From: Paludibacteraceae bacterium
GTDB lineage: Bacteria > Bacteroidota > Bacteroidia > Bacteroidales > Paludibacteraceae
Assembly (NCBI GenBank): GCA_017444065.1
Contig: JAFSXJ010000140.1
Location: forward strand, 1 to 37,070
Direction of reading: 5' to 3'
Length of the DNA stretch: 37,070 nucleotides
The notes below the pieces were generated by a model that saw only the letters and a program-made list of their open reading frames with translations, was not told where the DNA came from and did not search any database. Made by a program: the position numbers and the translations under genes. Of this stretch, positions 21,316 to 34,962 are shown piece after piece. Each line of letters opens with the position of its first letter. Position 1 is the first letter of the stretch.

Positions 21316-24300
21316 ATGAAACCATTTTATTCACGAAATCTGGCAGCAGTGATACTTGCTGCGACGTTAGGAGTTATTGCTTCTCAACCTGTACAGGCAC
21401 TTCAACTGTGGCCGGTACAGATGGATGATGTAACGCTGATCAACTTCAGCAACATGGTAGTTGCGGACTTCCGCAATGGTCAGAACGACAACTATGTCGC
21501 AGCGCGCAACAAGACTTACATCATCAACGACAGCCTGAACAGCCTGAACTTCTTCGGTCAGTACGGCTATCTGTCCTATATCCTGAACAGCACCGACGAG
21601 ACGCCGGGTGTGGATTTTTACTTAGGTGACACGTCAAGCGTGAATGCAGCGACGCGTCTGAAGACCGCCATTGTGAACGGCGACGACACGTACTACCTGC
21701 ACTTTGCCATCAAATCGACGGACAACGCCGCTCATGCCATCTATACGTTCAACGATGTGAACACCACCATCCAATTCAGTCCTTACTACTCGGGCTGGAC
21801 AACCCAGGAGACCGGCGGCAGAGCATACTATGTGAGCGACTTTGAGCGCGACGACGAGTGGCACGAATATTTTGTACCGATGTCGGACTTCGCGAGCATA
21901 TTGTCCAGCAGTCAGGGTTCCAGCACAACCGGCGGCACTCAGATGAGTTCGGGCGATATGATTGTCAGCTTTATCACACCTCAAGGCGAGAAAGGCAACC
22001 TGCTGAATCTGGATGCCGTATTCTTCTGCGACGAGGAGTTGCGGAAGGTGCTCCAGTCCAGCGACACGACCGGTACCGTTCAGGAGCAAGAGCCCGTGAC
22101 GGGAATGTGCGGTGACAGCGTTTACTGGACGTATTATCCTTATCCCGGGCAAGGAATGCTAATGTTGTCAGGCCAAGGCACGATGTGGGACGGCGAGATA
22201 ACCAAGCAGTATATCGAATATGCGGACAGCATCGTGACGCTAATCGTTGACGATGGCATTCGGGAAATAGGCGACAACGCATTCTCGAGTTATCCTGCAT
22301 TGCAGACGGTATCGCTGGCGGGTAGCGTCCAGACCATCCGTAACGATGCCTTCAGCGGTTGCACATCGTTGCAGTTCGTAGGTATGCAGGAGGGTTTGAC
22401 AACTATCGCTGAATGGGCTTTCAACGGTTGCACATCGCTGAATTCTTTGGAACTGCCGAGCACGTTGACCAGTATAGGAGACGAGGCGTTCAAGAACTGC
22501 AGCGGCTTTCATATTATTATGAGCGAAGCCATCAACCCGCCGAGTCTGGGCGATAGTGTGTTTGCAGGTGTTGACAAATCCATTCCGCTGTATGTACCAG
22601 AGACCTCGATGGGCGTATATAACACAACAGCGGGCTGGAGCGACTTCAAGAACATTCAGGCGATAGGTGACTCAACAAACGTTGAATTTCCGAACGGCAT
22701 GTGCGGCGATAGTGTAACTTGGATGTTTGAAGAAGGGGAAGGCTATCTGATAATCCAAGGCAGCGGTGCGATGTGGAACTTCAGCGATGCCTCTGCCGGA
22801 TATTCGGATTACAGCCGGAGCACAGCCGCCATCATCATTGACGAGGGCGTAACGAGCGTGGGCGACTTTGCTTTCGAGCGTTTCACTCAGGCAGCGATGA
22901 TTTCTTTAGGTCCGGACGTTCAGTCCATCGGTCAGAAGGCGTTTGCCGCCTGCACGAGTATAACCGGCATCTACTGCCAGCCGAGCACTCCTCCGACGTG
23001 GGGTGATGCCAATGTATTCAGCGGTCTGGATGTTGCGCAGCCGATAATTTATGTATATCTGGATTCGTACCCGTTGTACAAGCAGGCTGAAGGCTGGAAG
23101 GACTTCACGAACTACAAAGGTATAGTGGGCGACTCGATAGTTGACCTCACGACGCCTGTTACGGAAGAGGAATATACCGGCATGTGCGGCGACAGTGTGA
23201 CGTGGACGCTAAAAGGCAGGACGATGACCATCAGCGGTTCGGGCACAATGTGGGACTACTCGGCAGAAGCACCCGCCATTTATTCGGAGTACATGCAACA
23301 GATTGACACCGTGATGGTAGAAAGCGGCGTGACGACGCTGGGTGCAAACGCGTTCAACGGGTTCCCAACGCTGAAACTGGTTGTTCTGCCCTACGGCATG
23401 AAGACGATTGGCGACAATGCATTCACGGACTGCACATCGCTGACGTTTGTTCAGATGCCGCAAGACCTGACGACGATAGGTGCTAGTGCGTTCCAAGGCT
23501 GCGAGAACCTGTTCGTTCAGCGCTTGCCGGAGACTTTGTACAGCATCGGTGAGAATGCGTTCGAAGCTTGCCGGAGTATAACGAATCTGGTTATTCCTAA
23601 CAAAGTAAACATAATAGGCAACGAGGCGTTCCTGCAGTGTACTGGTCTGCAATCGGTTGTTCTGCCCGAACAGTTAGGCTCTATCGCGCCAAATATGTTC
23701 TCGTTCTGCATGAGTCTGGAATCCGTGCAACTGCCGCAAGAACTTGGCACCATCGGCGACAATGCATTCTATGCATGCCAATCGCTGAGGAGCATCACTT
23801 TGCCTGAAACGCTGGATGACATTGAAGGCGGCGCGTTCGCAATGTGCTATGGCCTGAACTTCATCCAATGTGAAGCGGTTTTGCCGCCGACATTGTGGGA
23901 CAATGCAGATAATCCAGTGTTCAACGAGGTTTCGGATTCGATACCGGTTTATGTTCCTGCGGAGGCCGTTGAGGCTTATCTGCACTCTGACTGGAACTAC
24001 TTCAAGAACATCCAGGCTATCCCGAGTGACACAGTTGTACCGATTGAGGTGACCATTTTCGGTATAACAATTACTCCAGACGACAGCACGAGCACGGAGC
24101 CAATTGACCTGCTCGGCGACTCGACGCTGGTTTATGACCCAGAGGAAAACACCTTGACGTTCAACGGCTTAGAATGGGAAGTTGGCGAGGAAGAGACCAC
24201 TGTTATCAACTATACCGGTAGCGACCCGCTGACCATCGTGCTGAACGATACATCCACGATTATGGCCGATACAATTATTGCTTCGGCAGCAGACATCATC

Positions 24301-24795
24301 ATCACCGGCGAGGGTAAGCTGGTGGCTGAAGGCACGGTGCCTATCGTAGGTGTTAAGTCCGCATCGATTACGTTCGACTCGGTAACGATGCATGTGCGTT
24401 CCGTACCGACACCACAGGCTTTGCGTCGTCGAATCAAGAGCGGCAAGCGTCTGGACGAGACGGGCGGTCCGGCATTGTCGGGCTTCGGCAGCGCGGACTT
24501 CAACAAGACGAATGTATCGCCGTCGGATGCCTCGTACGGTCCGGTAACGACGACTGACGACAACGGCGAGGAGACGACGATTGACGCCCTGTACACGACA
24601 AACGAGGACGGCGAGCAGGAGGTAGTGACGGAGTTTGACCTGACGGCTCAAGCCGATGACACGGGTGTGGATGCAGTGCGTGTACGCCATGACTTCGACC
24701 CGTCGCAGCCGATGTACAACGTGCTTGGTCTGCCGGTGGATGCGACCTACAAAGGCATCGTCGTACAAGGCGGGCAGACTTACCTTTTGAGGTAG
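21316..24795 (+). CDS. Large secreted BspA-like leucine-rich repeat protein
   Basis: This 1159-residue exported protein has a signal peptide MKPFYSRNLAAVILAATLGV up to about residue 28. ATG 21316 is preferred over an ATG four codons upstream, which would put acidic residues first. Residues 30-255 form a beta-rich module (FYLGDTSSVNAATRLKTA, WHEYFVPMSDF). Three large repeats follow, each opening MCGDSV (residues 264, 462, 623), then a GSGTMWD strand, BspA-type LRRs (IGDNAFSGCTSLQ pattern) and a closing PPTLWD/YVP..A segment. A beta-rich region and the tail MYNVLGLPVDATYKGIVVQG, a type IX-like signal, end the protein. It is likely a cell-surface adhesin or ligand binder. The nuclease gene follows at once. 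Confidence 0.88.
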   Translation: MKPFYSRNLAAVILAATLGVIASQPVQALQLWPVQMDDVTLINFSNMVVADFRNGQNDNYVAARNKTYIINDSLNSLNFFGQYGYLSYILNSTDETPGVDFYLGDTSSVNAATRLKTAIVNGDDTYYLHFAIKSTDNAAHAIYTFNDVNTTIQFSPYYSGWTTQETGGRAYYVSDFERDDEWHEYFVPMSDFASILSSSQGSSTTGGTQMSSGDMIVSFITPQGEKGNLLNLDAVFFCDEELRKVLQSSDTTGTVQEQEPVTGMCGDSVYWTYYPYPGQGMLMLSGQGTMWDGEITKQYIEYADSIVTLIVDDGIREIGDNAFSSYPALQTVSLAGSVQTIRNDAFSGCTSLQFVGMQEGLTTIAEWAFNGCTSLNSLELPSTLTSIGDEAFKNCSGFHIIMSEAINPPSLGDSVFAGVDKSIPLYVPETSMGVYNTTAGWSDFKNIQAIGDSTNVEFPNGMCGDSVTWMFEEGEGYLIIQGSGAMWNFSDASAGYSDYSRSTAAIIIDEGVTSVGDFAFERFTQAAMISLGPDVQSIGQKAFAACTSITGIYCQPSTPPTWGDANVFSGLDVAQPIIYVYLDSYPLYKQAEGWKDFTNYKGIVGDSIVDLTTPVTEEEYTGMCGDSVTWTLKGRTMTISGSGTMWDYSAEAPAIYSEYMQQIDTVMVESGVTTLGANAFNGFPTLKLVVLPYGMKTIGDNAFTDCTSLTFVQMPQDLTTIGASAFQGCENLFVQRLPETLYSIGENAFEACRSITNLVIPNKVNIIGNEAFLQCTGLQSVVLPEQLGSIAPNMFSFCMSLESVQLPQELGTIGDNAFYACQSLRSITLPETLDDIEGGAFAMCYGLNFIQCEAVLPPTLWDNADNPVFNEVSDSIPVYVPAEAVEAYLHSDWNYFKNIQAIPSDTVVPIEVTIFGITITPDDSTSTEPIDLLGDSTLVYDPEENTLTFNGLEWEVGEEETTVINYTGSDPLTIVLNDTSTIMADTIIASAADIIITGEGKLVAEGTVPIVGVKSASITFDSVTMHVRSVPTPQALRRRIKSGKRLDETGGPALSGFGSADFNKTNVSPSDASYGPVTTTDDNGEETTIDALYTTNEDGEQEVVTEFDLTAQADDTGVDAVRVRHDFDPSQPMYNVLGLPVDATYKGIVVQGGQTYLLR

Positions 24796-24797
24796 TG

Positions 24798-24820
24798 TAG
24801 TGTTTAGAGTTTAGTGTTTA

Positions 24821-24825
<5 letters not shown>
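24798..24825 (+). repeat. Four 7-bp tandem units between LRR and nuclease genes
   Basis: The units are TAGTGTT, TAGAGTT, TAGTGTT and TAGTGAT, starting 2 nt after the LRR gene's stop and running into the possible GTG start of the nuclease gene. Confidence 0.8.
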
Positions 24826-29020
<4,195 letters not shown>

Positions 29021-29076
29021 ATAGACCGGCTGCGCCTGAAAGAGCAAAGACCGCTACGCTAAAAGAGAAAAGACTA

Positions 29077-29970
29077 ATGAAAGAAACAAAAATATCAGGA
29101 TTAGGCACGGCGTTGGTTACGCCGTTCACCGCACAGGGCAAGGTGGATTTGGATGCCCTGAAGCGTCTGCTGGACCGTCAGTTGGCGGCGAAGGTGGATT
29201 TTCTGGTGGTGCTGGGCACGACCGGCGAACCGGTGACCATGACGCCGAGGGAACAGCAACTGGTGCGCAAGACCATCGTGGAGCACATCGGTGGACGTAT
29301 TCCGCTCGTATTAGGTGTAGGCGGCAACTGCACGCAAGAGGTGGTGGAGCGACTGGGACTGCTGCGTGAGGAGCTGACGCGCGATTATCAAGCTATCCTC
29401 AGCGTCTGCCCGTACTACAACAAGCCGCAGCAGGAAGGGCTGTACCGTCACTTCGCCGCGATAGCCGAGGCATCGCCCGTGCCGGTGATTCTGTACAACG
29501 TGCCCGGTCGGACGGGCGTGAACCTGCTGCCGGAAACGGTGCTGCGTCTGGCGGCAGATTATCATCACAAGATTACAGGAGTGAAAGAGGCGTCGGGGAA
29601 CATGGAGCAGATACAAGCTATCATCCGCGGCGTGAGGGGCAGCGAGTTTGTGGTGCTCTCGGGTGATGACGGACTGACCGCACCGCTGATGCTTGACGGG
29701 GCACACGGACTGATCTCCGTGCTGTCGAACGCCCTGCCGGAAGAGACCATGCGGCTGGTTCACCAACCATCGCTCGCACAGCAACAAGCACTGGACGGAC
29801 TGATACGTGCCCTGTTTGCCGAGGGCAATCCTACAGGTATCAAGGCACTGCTGTCCCTGCAAGGCGTGACGAGCGATCATGTGCGTCTGCCATTGGTGGC
29901 AGCCAGTGAGGCGTTGAAAGACGATTTACGAAAATTATTGGACGAGTATGAAAATAGCACTATTCGGTAA
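29077..29970 (+). CDS. dapA: 4-hydroxy-tetrahydrodipicolinate synthase
   Basis: DapA condenses pyruvate with aspartate semialdehyde, the first step of the diaminopimelate/lysine branch, needed for lysine and peptidoglycan. This 297-residue TIM-barrel protein has the Schiff-base lysine K170 in TGVKEASGN, the catalytic tyrosine Y140 in ILYNVPGRTG, the threonines T48/T49 in LGTTGEPVT, and VCPYYNKPQQEGLYRHF. The length is standard. It lies 56 nt behind the DUF6913 gene and overlaps nadK by 23 nt, so the two are translationally linked. Confidence 0.96.
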   Translation: MKETKISGLGTALVTPFTAQGKVDLDALKRLLDRQLAAKVDFLVVLGTTGEPVTMTPREQQLVRKTIVEHIGGRIPLVLGVGGNCTQEVVERLGLLREELTRDYQAILSVCPYYNKPQQEGLYRHFAAIAEASPVPVILYNVPGRTGVNLLPETVLRLAADYHHKITGVKEASGNMEQIQAIIRGVRGSEFVVLSGDDGLTAPLMLDGAHGLISVLSNALPEETMRLVHQPSLAQQQALDGLIRALFAEGNPTGIKALLSLQGVTSDHVRLPLVAASEALKDDLRKLLDEYENSTIR

Positions 29971-30817
29971 CGCGATGAAGCGTATGACGCTTAGCGAAGT
30001 ATCCCATGTGCTGGAGTTTATGGGACTTCGCCAAGTGGAAGTGTATCTGTCGCAAGAACTTCGTCAGGAGATGAACCTGCGCGATTATCCTCCTTTCCCG
30101 GCAGATGAGAAGGTCTGGAAAGATTTTACGGACGCCGGCAATATGATTGACTTCGCTTTGTCTATCGGTGGCGACGGGACGTTTCTGACCACAGCGTCAA
30201 TCATCGGGGACAAGAACATACCTATCGTGGGCATCAACTGCGGGCATTTAGGTTTCTTGGCCGAGGTACAAACCAATCAGGTTGATTTGATTATGGACCA
30301 GCTGATACAAGGCCGTTACACAATTGAGCAACGTTCGCTGCTGACCGTTGATGGTGAGGGCGGACACCTGTCATCGCCCAACGCCCTGAACGAGATTGCC
30401 ATCATGAAGTCCGGTTTGTCATCAATGATAGAGATAGAGACGAGCGTCAACGGCGAGCATCTGCACACTTACGAGGCGGACGGTCTGGTTATATCCACGC
30501 CGACAGGCTCGACGGCATATAACCTGAGCGTAGGCGGTCCGTTGATGGAGCCGCATGTGAAGGCTATCATCCTCGCGCCTATCGCAACGCACCGTCTGTC
30601 TGTCCGGCCGCTCGTCATCCCTGACGACTGGACGATTGACCTGAAAGTGCGCAGCCGTAACGGCAACTACCTGATTTCGGTTGACGGGCGAAGCCAGTCG
30701 CTGCTCAATGAAGTAGAACTGCATGTGCAGAAAGCACCTTATACCACCAAAGTTGTGCAGTTAGAGGAACACTCGTTCATTCAAGCACTTAAAGACAAAC
30801 TCCAATGGGGCAAATAA
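29948..30817 (+). CDS. nadK: NAD kinase
   Basis: NadK phosphorylates NAD to NADP in the cytosol. This 289-residue protein has the GGDG motif at residues 74-77 in LSIGGDGTFLTTA, the NxxxLGFL motif in GINCGHLGFLAEV, and the NE/D and glycine-rich segments ALNEIAI and STPTGSTAYNLSVGGPL. It begins inside the end of dapA (23-nt overlap). An 83-nt gap without obvious signals separates it from fmt. Confidence 0.95.
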   Translation: MKIALFGNAMKRMTLSEVSHVLEFMGLRQVEVYLSQELRQEMNLRDYPPFPADEKVWKDFTDAGNMIDFALSIGGDGTFLTTASIIGDKNIPIVGINCGHLGFLAEVQTNQVDLIMDQLIQGRYTIEQRSLLTVDGEGGHLSSPNALNEIAIMKSGLSSMIEIETSVNGEHLHTYEADGLVISTPTGSTAYNLSVGGPLMEPHVKAIILAPIATHRLSVRPLVIPDDWTIDLKVRSRNGNYLISVDGRSQSLLNEVELHVQKAPYTTKVVQLEEHSFIQALKDKLQWGK

Positions 30818-30900
30818 CGCGTGCGGCATCTGCCTGAGAAAATTCCAAAACATTGAGAATTGGTTAATCTTCAAATCAGAACTTTTCAAATCATAAATTG

Positions 30901-31797
30901 ATGAAAATAGTATACATGGGTACGCCGGAGTTTGCCGTGGCACCGCTGAAGGCACTAGTGGAGGGCGGATACAACATAGTGGCAGTCGTTACGATGCCGG
31001 ACAAACCCGCAGGACGTGGGCATCATGTACAATACTCGGCGGTGAAAGAATATGCACTGTCGGTAGGTCTGCCGGTACTGCAGCCGGAGAAGCTCAAGGA
31101 CGAAGCATTTGTCAAGGAGCTACGCAACTACAACGCCGACCTGCAGATTGTCGTGGCGTTCCGCATGCTGCCGGAGGTGGTGTGGGCGATGCCGCGTCTG
31201 GGCACGTTCAACCTGCACGCATCGCTCCTGCCTCAGTACAGAGGTGCCGCGCCGATCAACTGGGCAGTGATCAACGGCGACAAAGTGACAGGCGTCACCA
31301 CGTTCATGCTCAAGCATGAGATAGATACAGGAAATGTGATTTTGCAGGAGCGCATACCTATCGGTGCGGACGAGAATGTCGGCTCGGTGCACGACCGGCT
31401 GATGGAACTTGGTACAGGTCTGGTGCTGCGCACTGTGGACTTGATTGCCGAAGCCGATGCCAACGGCACACCGCTGCCCACTACGCCGCAGGACGAGATA
31501 GCCGCCGAAGCCCTGCGTCCCGCACCAAAGATATTCAAGGAGACCTGCCGGATAGACTGTTCAAAGACCGTTCAAGAGGTGCATAACTTCGTCCGGGGCC
31601 TCTCACCCTACCCTGCCGCGTGGTGCGACTTGACTATCGGCGGCACGACCTATGAGAACGTCAAGGTGTTTGCCACCGAGAAAGGTCACGGACTGATTAA
31701 CCTGCAATGCGCTGACGGCGAGATCAGTCTGACCGAGCTACAGCTGCCCGGCAAGAAACGTATGCAAGCCAAAGCTCTGCTCAATGGCTTAAGGTAG
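30901..31797 (+). CDS. fmt: Methionyl-tRNA formyltransferase
   Basis: Fmt transfers a formyl group from 10-formyl-tetrahydrofolate to initiator Met-tRNA. The 298 residues start MKIVYMGTPEFAVAPLKALV. The catalytic region NLHASLLPQYRGAAPINW contains N104, H106 and the SLLP motif, followed by DTGNVILQ. The C-terminal tRNA-binding domain starts near CRIDCSKTVQEVHNFVRGL. ATG 30901 is chosen over a TTG one codon earlier. The gene lies between nadK and the HD protein gene on the same strand. Confidence 0.96.
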   Translation: MKIVYMGTPEFAVAPLKALVEGGYNIVAVVTMPDKPAGRGHHVQYSAVKEYALSVGLPVLQPEKLKDEAFVKELRNYNADLQIVVAFRMLPEVVWAMPRLGTFNLHASLLPQYRGAAPINWAVINGDKVTGVTTFMLKHEIDTGNVILQERIPIGADENVGSVHDRLMELGTGLVLRTVDLIAEADANGTPLPTTPQDEIAAEALRPAPKIFKETCRIDCSKTVQEVHNFVRGLSPYPAAWCDLTIGGTTYENVKVFATEKGHGLINLQCADGEISLTELQLPGKKRMQAKALLNGLR

Positions 31798-31830
31798 ATA
31801 ATCAAAATATTAGATTAATTCGGTTAATTC

Positions 31831-32406
31831 GTGAACGACTATTTATCACTCATTGACAAATACTATGCTGAGCAACCGGAGCTGAAAGCACTGCTGCTAC
31901 ACCATTCGCGGCAAGTGGCGGACAAGGCGTTGGCTATTTGCGCTGCGCACCCTGAGTGGCAGGTTGACAAGCAGTTTGTGGAGGAGGCAGCGATGCTGCA
32001 CGACATAGGTATCATCTTCTGCGACGCGCCCGGCATCCTCTGCCACGGCACGGAGCCGTACATCCGGCACGGGCTGATTGGCGCTGAGTTGCTGCGCAAA
32101 GAGGGGTTTCCGAAGCATGCGCGTGTAGCGGAACGGCACACCGGCAGCGGTCTGAGTGCAAAAGAGATAGAAGAACAGCAGTTGCCCTTGCCCATGCAGG
32201 ACTATCTGCCCGAAAGTTTGGAAGAGCGAATCATCTGCTATGCCGACAAGTTCTTCTCCAAATCTCATCCCGAGCGCGAAGAAAACTCCGGCAACATACG
32301 CCGCAAGATGGAGAAGTTCGGCACGGAGTCGCTGCAACGCTGGCTGCAACTGGAGTATGAAATGACAGCCAAACACAATCAAGCAAACTCAATAATCATT
32401 CACTAA
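31831..32406 (+). CDS. HD-domain phosphohydrolase
   Basis: This 191-residue HD-superfamily metal hydrolase of unknown substrate starts at GTG 31831. The motif order H (HHSRQVADKALAIC), HD (AAMLHDIG, H57-D58), then HGLIGAELL and ERIICYADKF with a downstream Asp is typical of small bacterial HD proteins acting on nucleotides or other phosphate esters. The GTG start gives MNDYLSLIDKYYAEQ, a natural beginning, and no ATG lies near. The esterase gene begins 2 nt after the stop, so the two are in one operon. Confidence 0.85.
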   Translation: MNDYLSLIDKYYAEQPELKALLLHHSRQVADKALAICAAHPEWQVDKQFVEEAAMLHDIGIIFCDAPGILCHGTEPYIRHGLIGAELLRKEGFPKHARVAERHTGSGLSAKEIEEQQLPLPMQDYLPESLEERIICYADKFFSKSHPEREENSGNIRRKMEKFGTESLQRWLQLEYEMTAKHNQANSIIIH

Positions 32407-32407
32407 T

Positions 32408-33259
32408 ATGAAACACATCATATATACCTACATGCTGACAATGGCACTCTTGCTAATGTGCCGGGGACAGAGTTACGCCTCGCGCATAGATACCATTGCT
32501 TTTCGCGGTGACTCATCGCATGTGATGCAGCGCATATGCGTATATACGCCCGACGGCTACAAGCCCGACTTGAGCCTGACTTATCCGCTTGTCTATCTGC
32601 TGCACGGCATTCACGGCAATCACTACTCGTGGTTGCGCGACGGGAATATCCGCTACACACTGGACAGCCTGATCGGGAACGGCGTTATACGCCCGATGGT
32701 TGTGGCCATGCCGTACTGCCAACGTTTTGACACGAGCAACGTAGATGAGCCTAAGTCGCTGGTTCACTGCCTGTTCCACTACGGGTCTATCCTCCGCGGA
32801 GAGTTCGAGGATACCTTCTTCGAGATTGACGACTACGTGCAGGCGCACTACCGCGTGGACAGCACTCGCATGCAGCGTGCAATAGCAGGTCTGAGCTGCG
32901 GTGCAAGACAGGCAGCGGTGATAGCCCAAAGCGGAACATTCAATGTTGTGGGCTTGTTCTGCCCCGTGATACACAAGCGCCAGCGTCCGGACAGCGAGAT
33001 TGAACCGGCACACTACTGGATAGGCGTGACGGAAGGTGACGTATTCCTGTACAAGGGACGCCGATTCAGACTGGCTTGTGAGAAACGAGGAATACCCGTG
33101 ACACTGTATCAGGACAAAGGTTCGCACAACTGGAAAGCCTGGAGAAAGATGTTGGATATCTTCCTAAAGACCTATTTCCCCGCTGCAAATACGCCCGAAG
33201 ACACACCTGTAACCGATAGTGAGGAACAGAATGAGCAGCAACCGGCTCCGGCATTTTAG
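32408..33259 (+). CDS. Secreted alpha/beta-hydrolase (esterase D / feruloyl esterase family)
   Basis: This 283-residue exported esterase has the PF00756 fold. A signal peptide spans about residues 1-24 (MKHIIYTYMLTMALLLMCRG). The oxyanion-side segment YPLVYLLHGIHGNHYSW is followed by VVAMPYC. The nucleophile is the Ser of GLSCGARQA (G-x-S-x-G), a likely acid lies near GVTEGDVFLYKG, and the His is in DKGSHNWKAWRKML. The last 35 residues are an acidic, Pro/Glu-rich tail. It may cleave ester-linked groups on dietary or host glycans in the periplasm. It closes the plus-strand operon. Confidence 0.87.
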   Translation: MKHIIYTYMLTMALLLMCRGQSYASRIDTIAFRGDSSHVMQRICVYTPDGYKPDLSLTYPLVYLLHGIHGNHYSWLRDGNIRYTLDSLIGNGVIRPMVVAMPYCQRFDTSNVDEPKSLVHCLFHYGSILRGEFEDTFFEIDDYVQAHYRVDSTRMQRAIAGLSCGARQAAVIAQSGTFNVVGLFCPVIHKRQRPDSEIEPAHYWIGVTEGDVFLYKGRRFRLACEKRGIPVTLYQDKGSHNWKAWRKMLDIFLKTYFPAANTPEDTPVTDSEEQNEQQPAPAF

Positions 33260-33441
33260 GCAGTCAGAAGTTGAGTAAACCCTAGGATTACCCCGACTTC
33301 GGCCGCTTGGGAGACCGTGTTTGATTGCATTGACAAGATTCTATCAGGGCATGTCTCGATTCATTGCGATGCGATGCAACAATGGCTATTTTTCAGTCGC
33401 AACGTCAACATGTTTTTATAGCCAAAATGTTTTATTACAAC

Positions 33442-33467
33442 AATAGGCGCCTCATGGAGCGCCTATT
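33442..33467. terminator. Bidirectional terminator between esterase and lipoprotein genes
   Basis: AATAGGCGC (33442-33450) pairs with GCGCCTATT (33459-33467) over an 8-nt loop. The stem can be lengthened by AACA/TGTT with a 3-nt bulge. T-rich sequence follows on the plus strand. Nothing else is seen in 33260-33514. Confidence 0.6.
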
Positions 33468-33514
33468 ATTGTTCGTTGTTGTAGTTAGCAATTGTTGCTT
33501 GCTGTTGTTGTCTT

Positions 33515-34357
33515 CTAATCGGCTGTATAGTTTTCCTCAATCATTGTCAGAAAACGACCAATCCAATATTCGACATCCGTAAACTGAAGGCGATGCTCAA
33601 GCATGCGCTGATCTGGTACATCTTTGTTCATGGTCGGGTGATTGTCAAATCTGGACATTGATAGCGTTCCGCTGTAATCGGAAGTACCCTCCAACTGGAT
33701 ATAAATATCGTGATGATCATACTCCTTGCTTGCAGACAGATTACTAATTTGCTGATTTAAGTCTGTTTTTGTGATTGTGAAATTTTTCTTCAGATTATCC
33801 AACTGGCTTCGTGTTATTTGTCCCTTGGAATAAGCATCATCATAGAATGCCGAGCGCGATATCTTATATTCCTCAAAGAGCCTGCCCTCCTCAAAAACAA
33901 AATTACTATTATCGGTGGCAATCCACACCACATGCAAATCGTAGTTGGTTACGTTCGTCTCTGAATATGAAAGCCACTGCTGAAATGTGTCGAAAGCATC
34001 GCTGGCTGTGGGTATGTAGTGCTCTCCCCAAACTGTTGCAATCCTGTCAGTCTCTTCCATACTGCAATCAATTAGAATCCAAGAGCCACGGAATGCCTTT
34101 TCCTTCGCATTTTCATTTTCAGATAAGAGTTCCTTAGGATATAGAAACGTAACTTTTTCCATATCATCAACTTCAGTAGAATAATAACCTCTGTCCCTAA
34201 GTATTTGCTTTGCGTCAGCCGGCTTGGTAAGTAAAATAGCGCGCGCTGTTGCAGGCAACGAAGTGTTTTCCGACGAACCGGGTATGTTAGTCTCGCATGC
34301 GACGAGAGCAGTAGCGATTATTGATACGAATGCTACAAATAAAGATTGCTTATTCAT
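33515..34357 (-). CDS. Predicted lipoprotein of unknown function
   Basis: This 280-residue exported protein starts MNKQSLFVAFVSIIATALVAC, a lipoprotein signal with Cys21 as the likely lipidation site. The mature part is polar and of mixed secondary structure (FRGSWILIDCSMEETDRI, NYDLHVVWIATDNSNFVF, YDHHDIYIQLEGTSDY). No known family is recognised. The open frame extends 19 codons upstream, but those overlap the end of the preceding lipoprotein gene; ATG 34357 gives the signal peptide directly. It is AT-richer than the housekeeping genes around it, and follows the other lipoprotein gene by 7 nt, so they are likely co-transcribed partners. Confidence 0.75.
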   Translation of the reverse strand: MNKQSLFVAFVSIIATALVACETNIPGSSENTSLPATARAILLTKPADAKQILRDRGYYSTEVDDMEKVTFLYPKELLSENENAKEKAFRGSWILIDCSMEETDRIATVWGEHYIPTASDAFDTFQQWLSYSETNVTNYDLHVVWIATDNSNFVFEEGRLFEEYKISRSAFYDDAYSKGQITRSQLDNLKKNFTITKTDLNQQISNLSASKEYDHHDIYIQLEGTSDYSGTLSMSRFDNHPTMNKDVPDQRMLEHRLQFTDVEYWIGRFLTMIEENYTAD

Positions 34358-34364
34358 AATTTTT

Positions 34365-34874
34365 TTATTTTGAAAGTTTTGTATATTTCTGTTTAACAAG
34401 TTTGCCATCTTCACGTCGTATAACGCAGGTCTCGTTATCTACATGTGACTCAATGACACCTTTCACGAAGTTACCGCCAGCCTCTTGCCAGATAACAGCA
34501 TCCCCGACAGCAAATCCGCGATGTGAGCGCTCGACAAAACCATTCTCATCTTCTTTCCCGTAAATGTCGCCTGAAACGGCGAAGAAGTTATTCTTTCCTT
34601 GTGTTATCAGCCATATTTTCACGTTTGTCATAAATTCCCCACCGGGATACTGGCGAATCGTGTTGTTGATTGCTTCGTCAATTGTTACCGCACGAGATTT
34701 TTTCAACTCTTGTTTGGATTCGCCTGCGTAAGTGGCGATACGTGAATACTTAACACTGCCTAACTCTGTGTTGCGTGTTGACAGGACATTGACATGCCCG
34801 ATTTCTTTTACGCTGACACAAGATGACAGCAAAGCTGCCATTGCTAACATTGTTGCAAAAAGTGATTTTTTCAT
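34365..34874 (-). CDS. Small predicted lipoprotein
   Basis: This 169-residue protein has a lipoprotein signal MKKSLFATMLAMAALLSSC (Cys19). The mature part begins VSVKEIGHVNVLSTRN and contains AINNTIRQYPGGEFMTNVKIW, a pattern seen in small Bacteroidales lipoproteins related to the DUF6567-like/LPP20-like group. I cannot name it with confidence. The C-terminal 60 residues (GFAVGDAVIWQEAGGNFVKG, ESHVDNETCVIRREDGK) resemble an SH3-like or Tudor-like barrel. It is first of a two-gene unit; no clear promoter is visible immediately upstream. Confidence 0.72.
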   Translation of the reverse strand: MKKSLFATMLAMAALLSSCVSVKEIGHVNVLSTRNTELGSVKYSRIATYAGESKQELKKSRAVTIDEAINNTIRQYPGGEFMTNVKIWLITQGKNNFFAVSGDIYGKEDENGFVERSHRGFAVGDAVIWQEAGGNFVKGVIESHVDNETCVIRREDGKLVKQKYTKLSK

Positions 34875-34962
34875 TGCTTATGATTTTGATTGTTGCCTAC
34901 TCTTTATCGGATTTTCGGCTTGCTCCGCTTGATATCTTGTTTGGTATATATTATACACGAAA

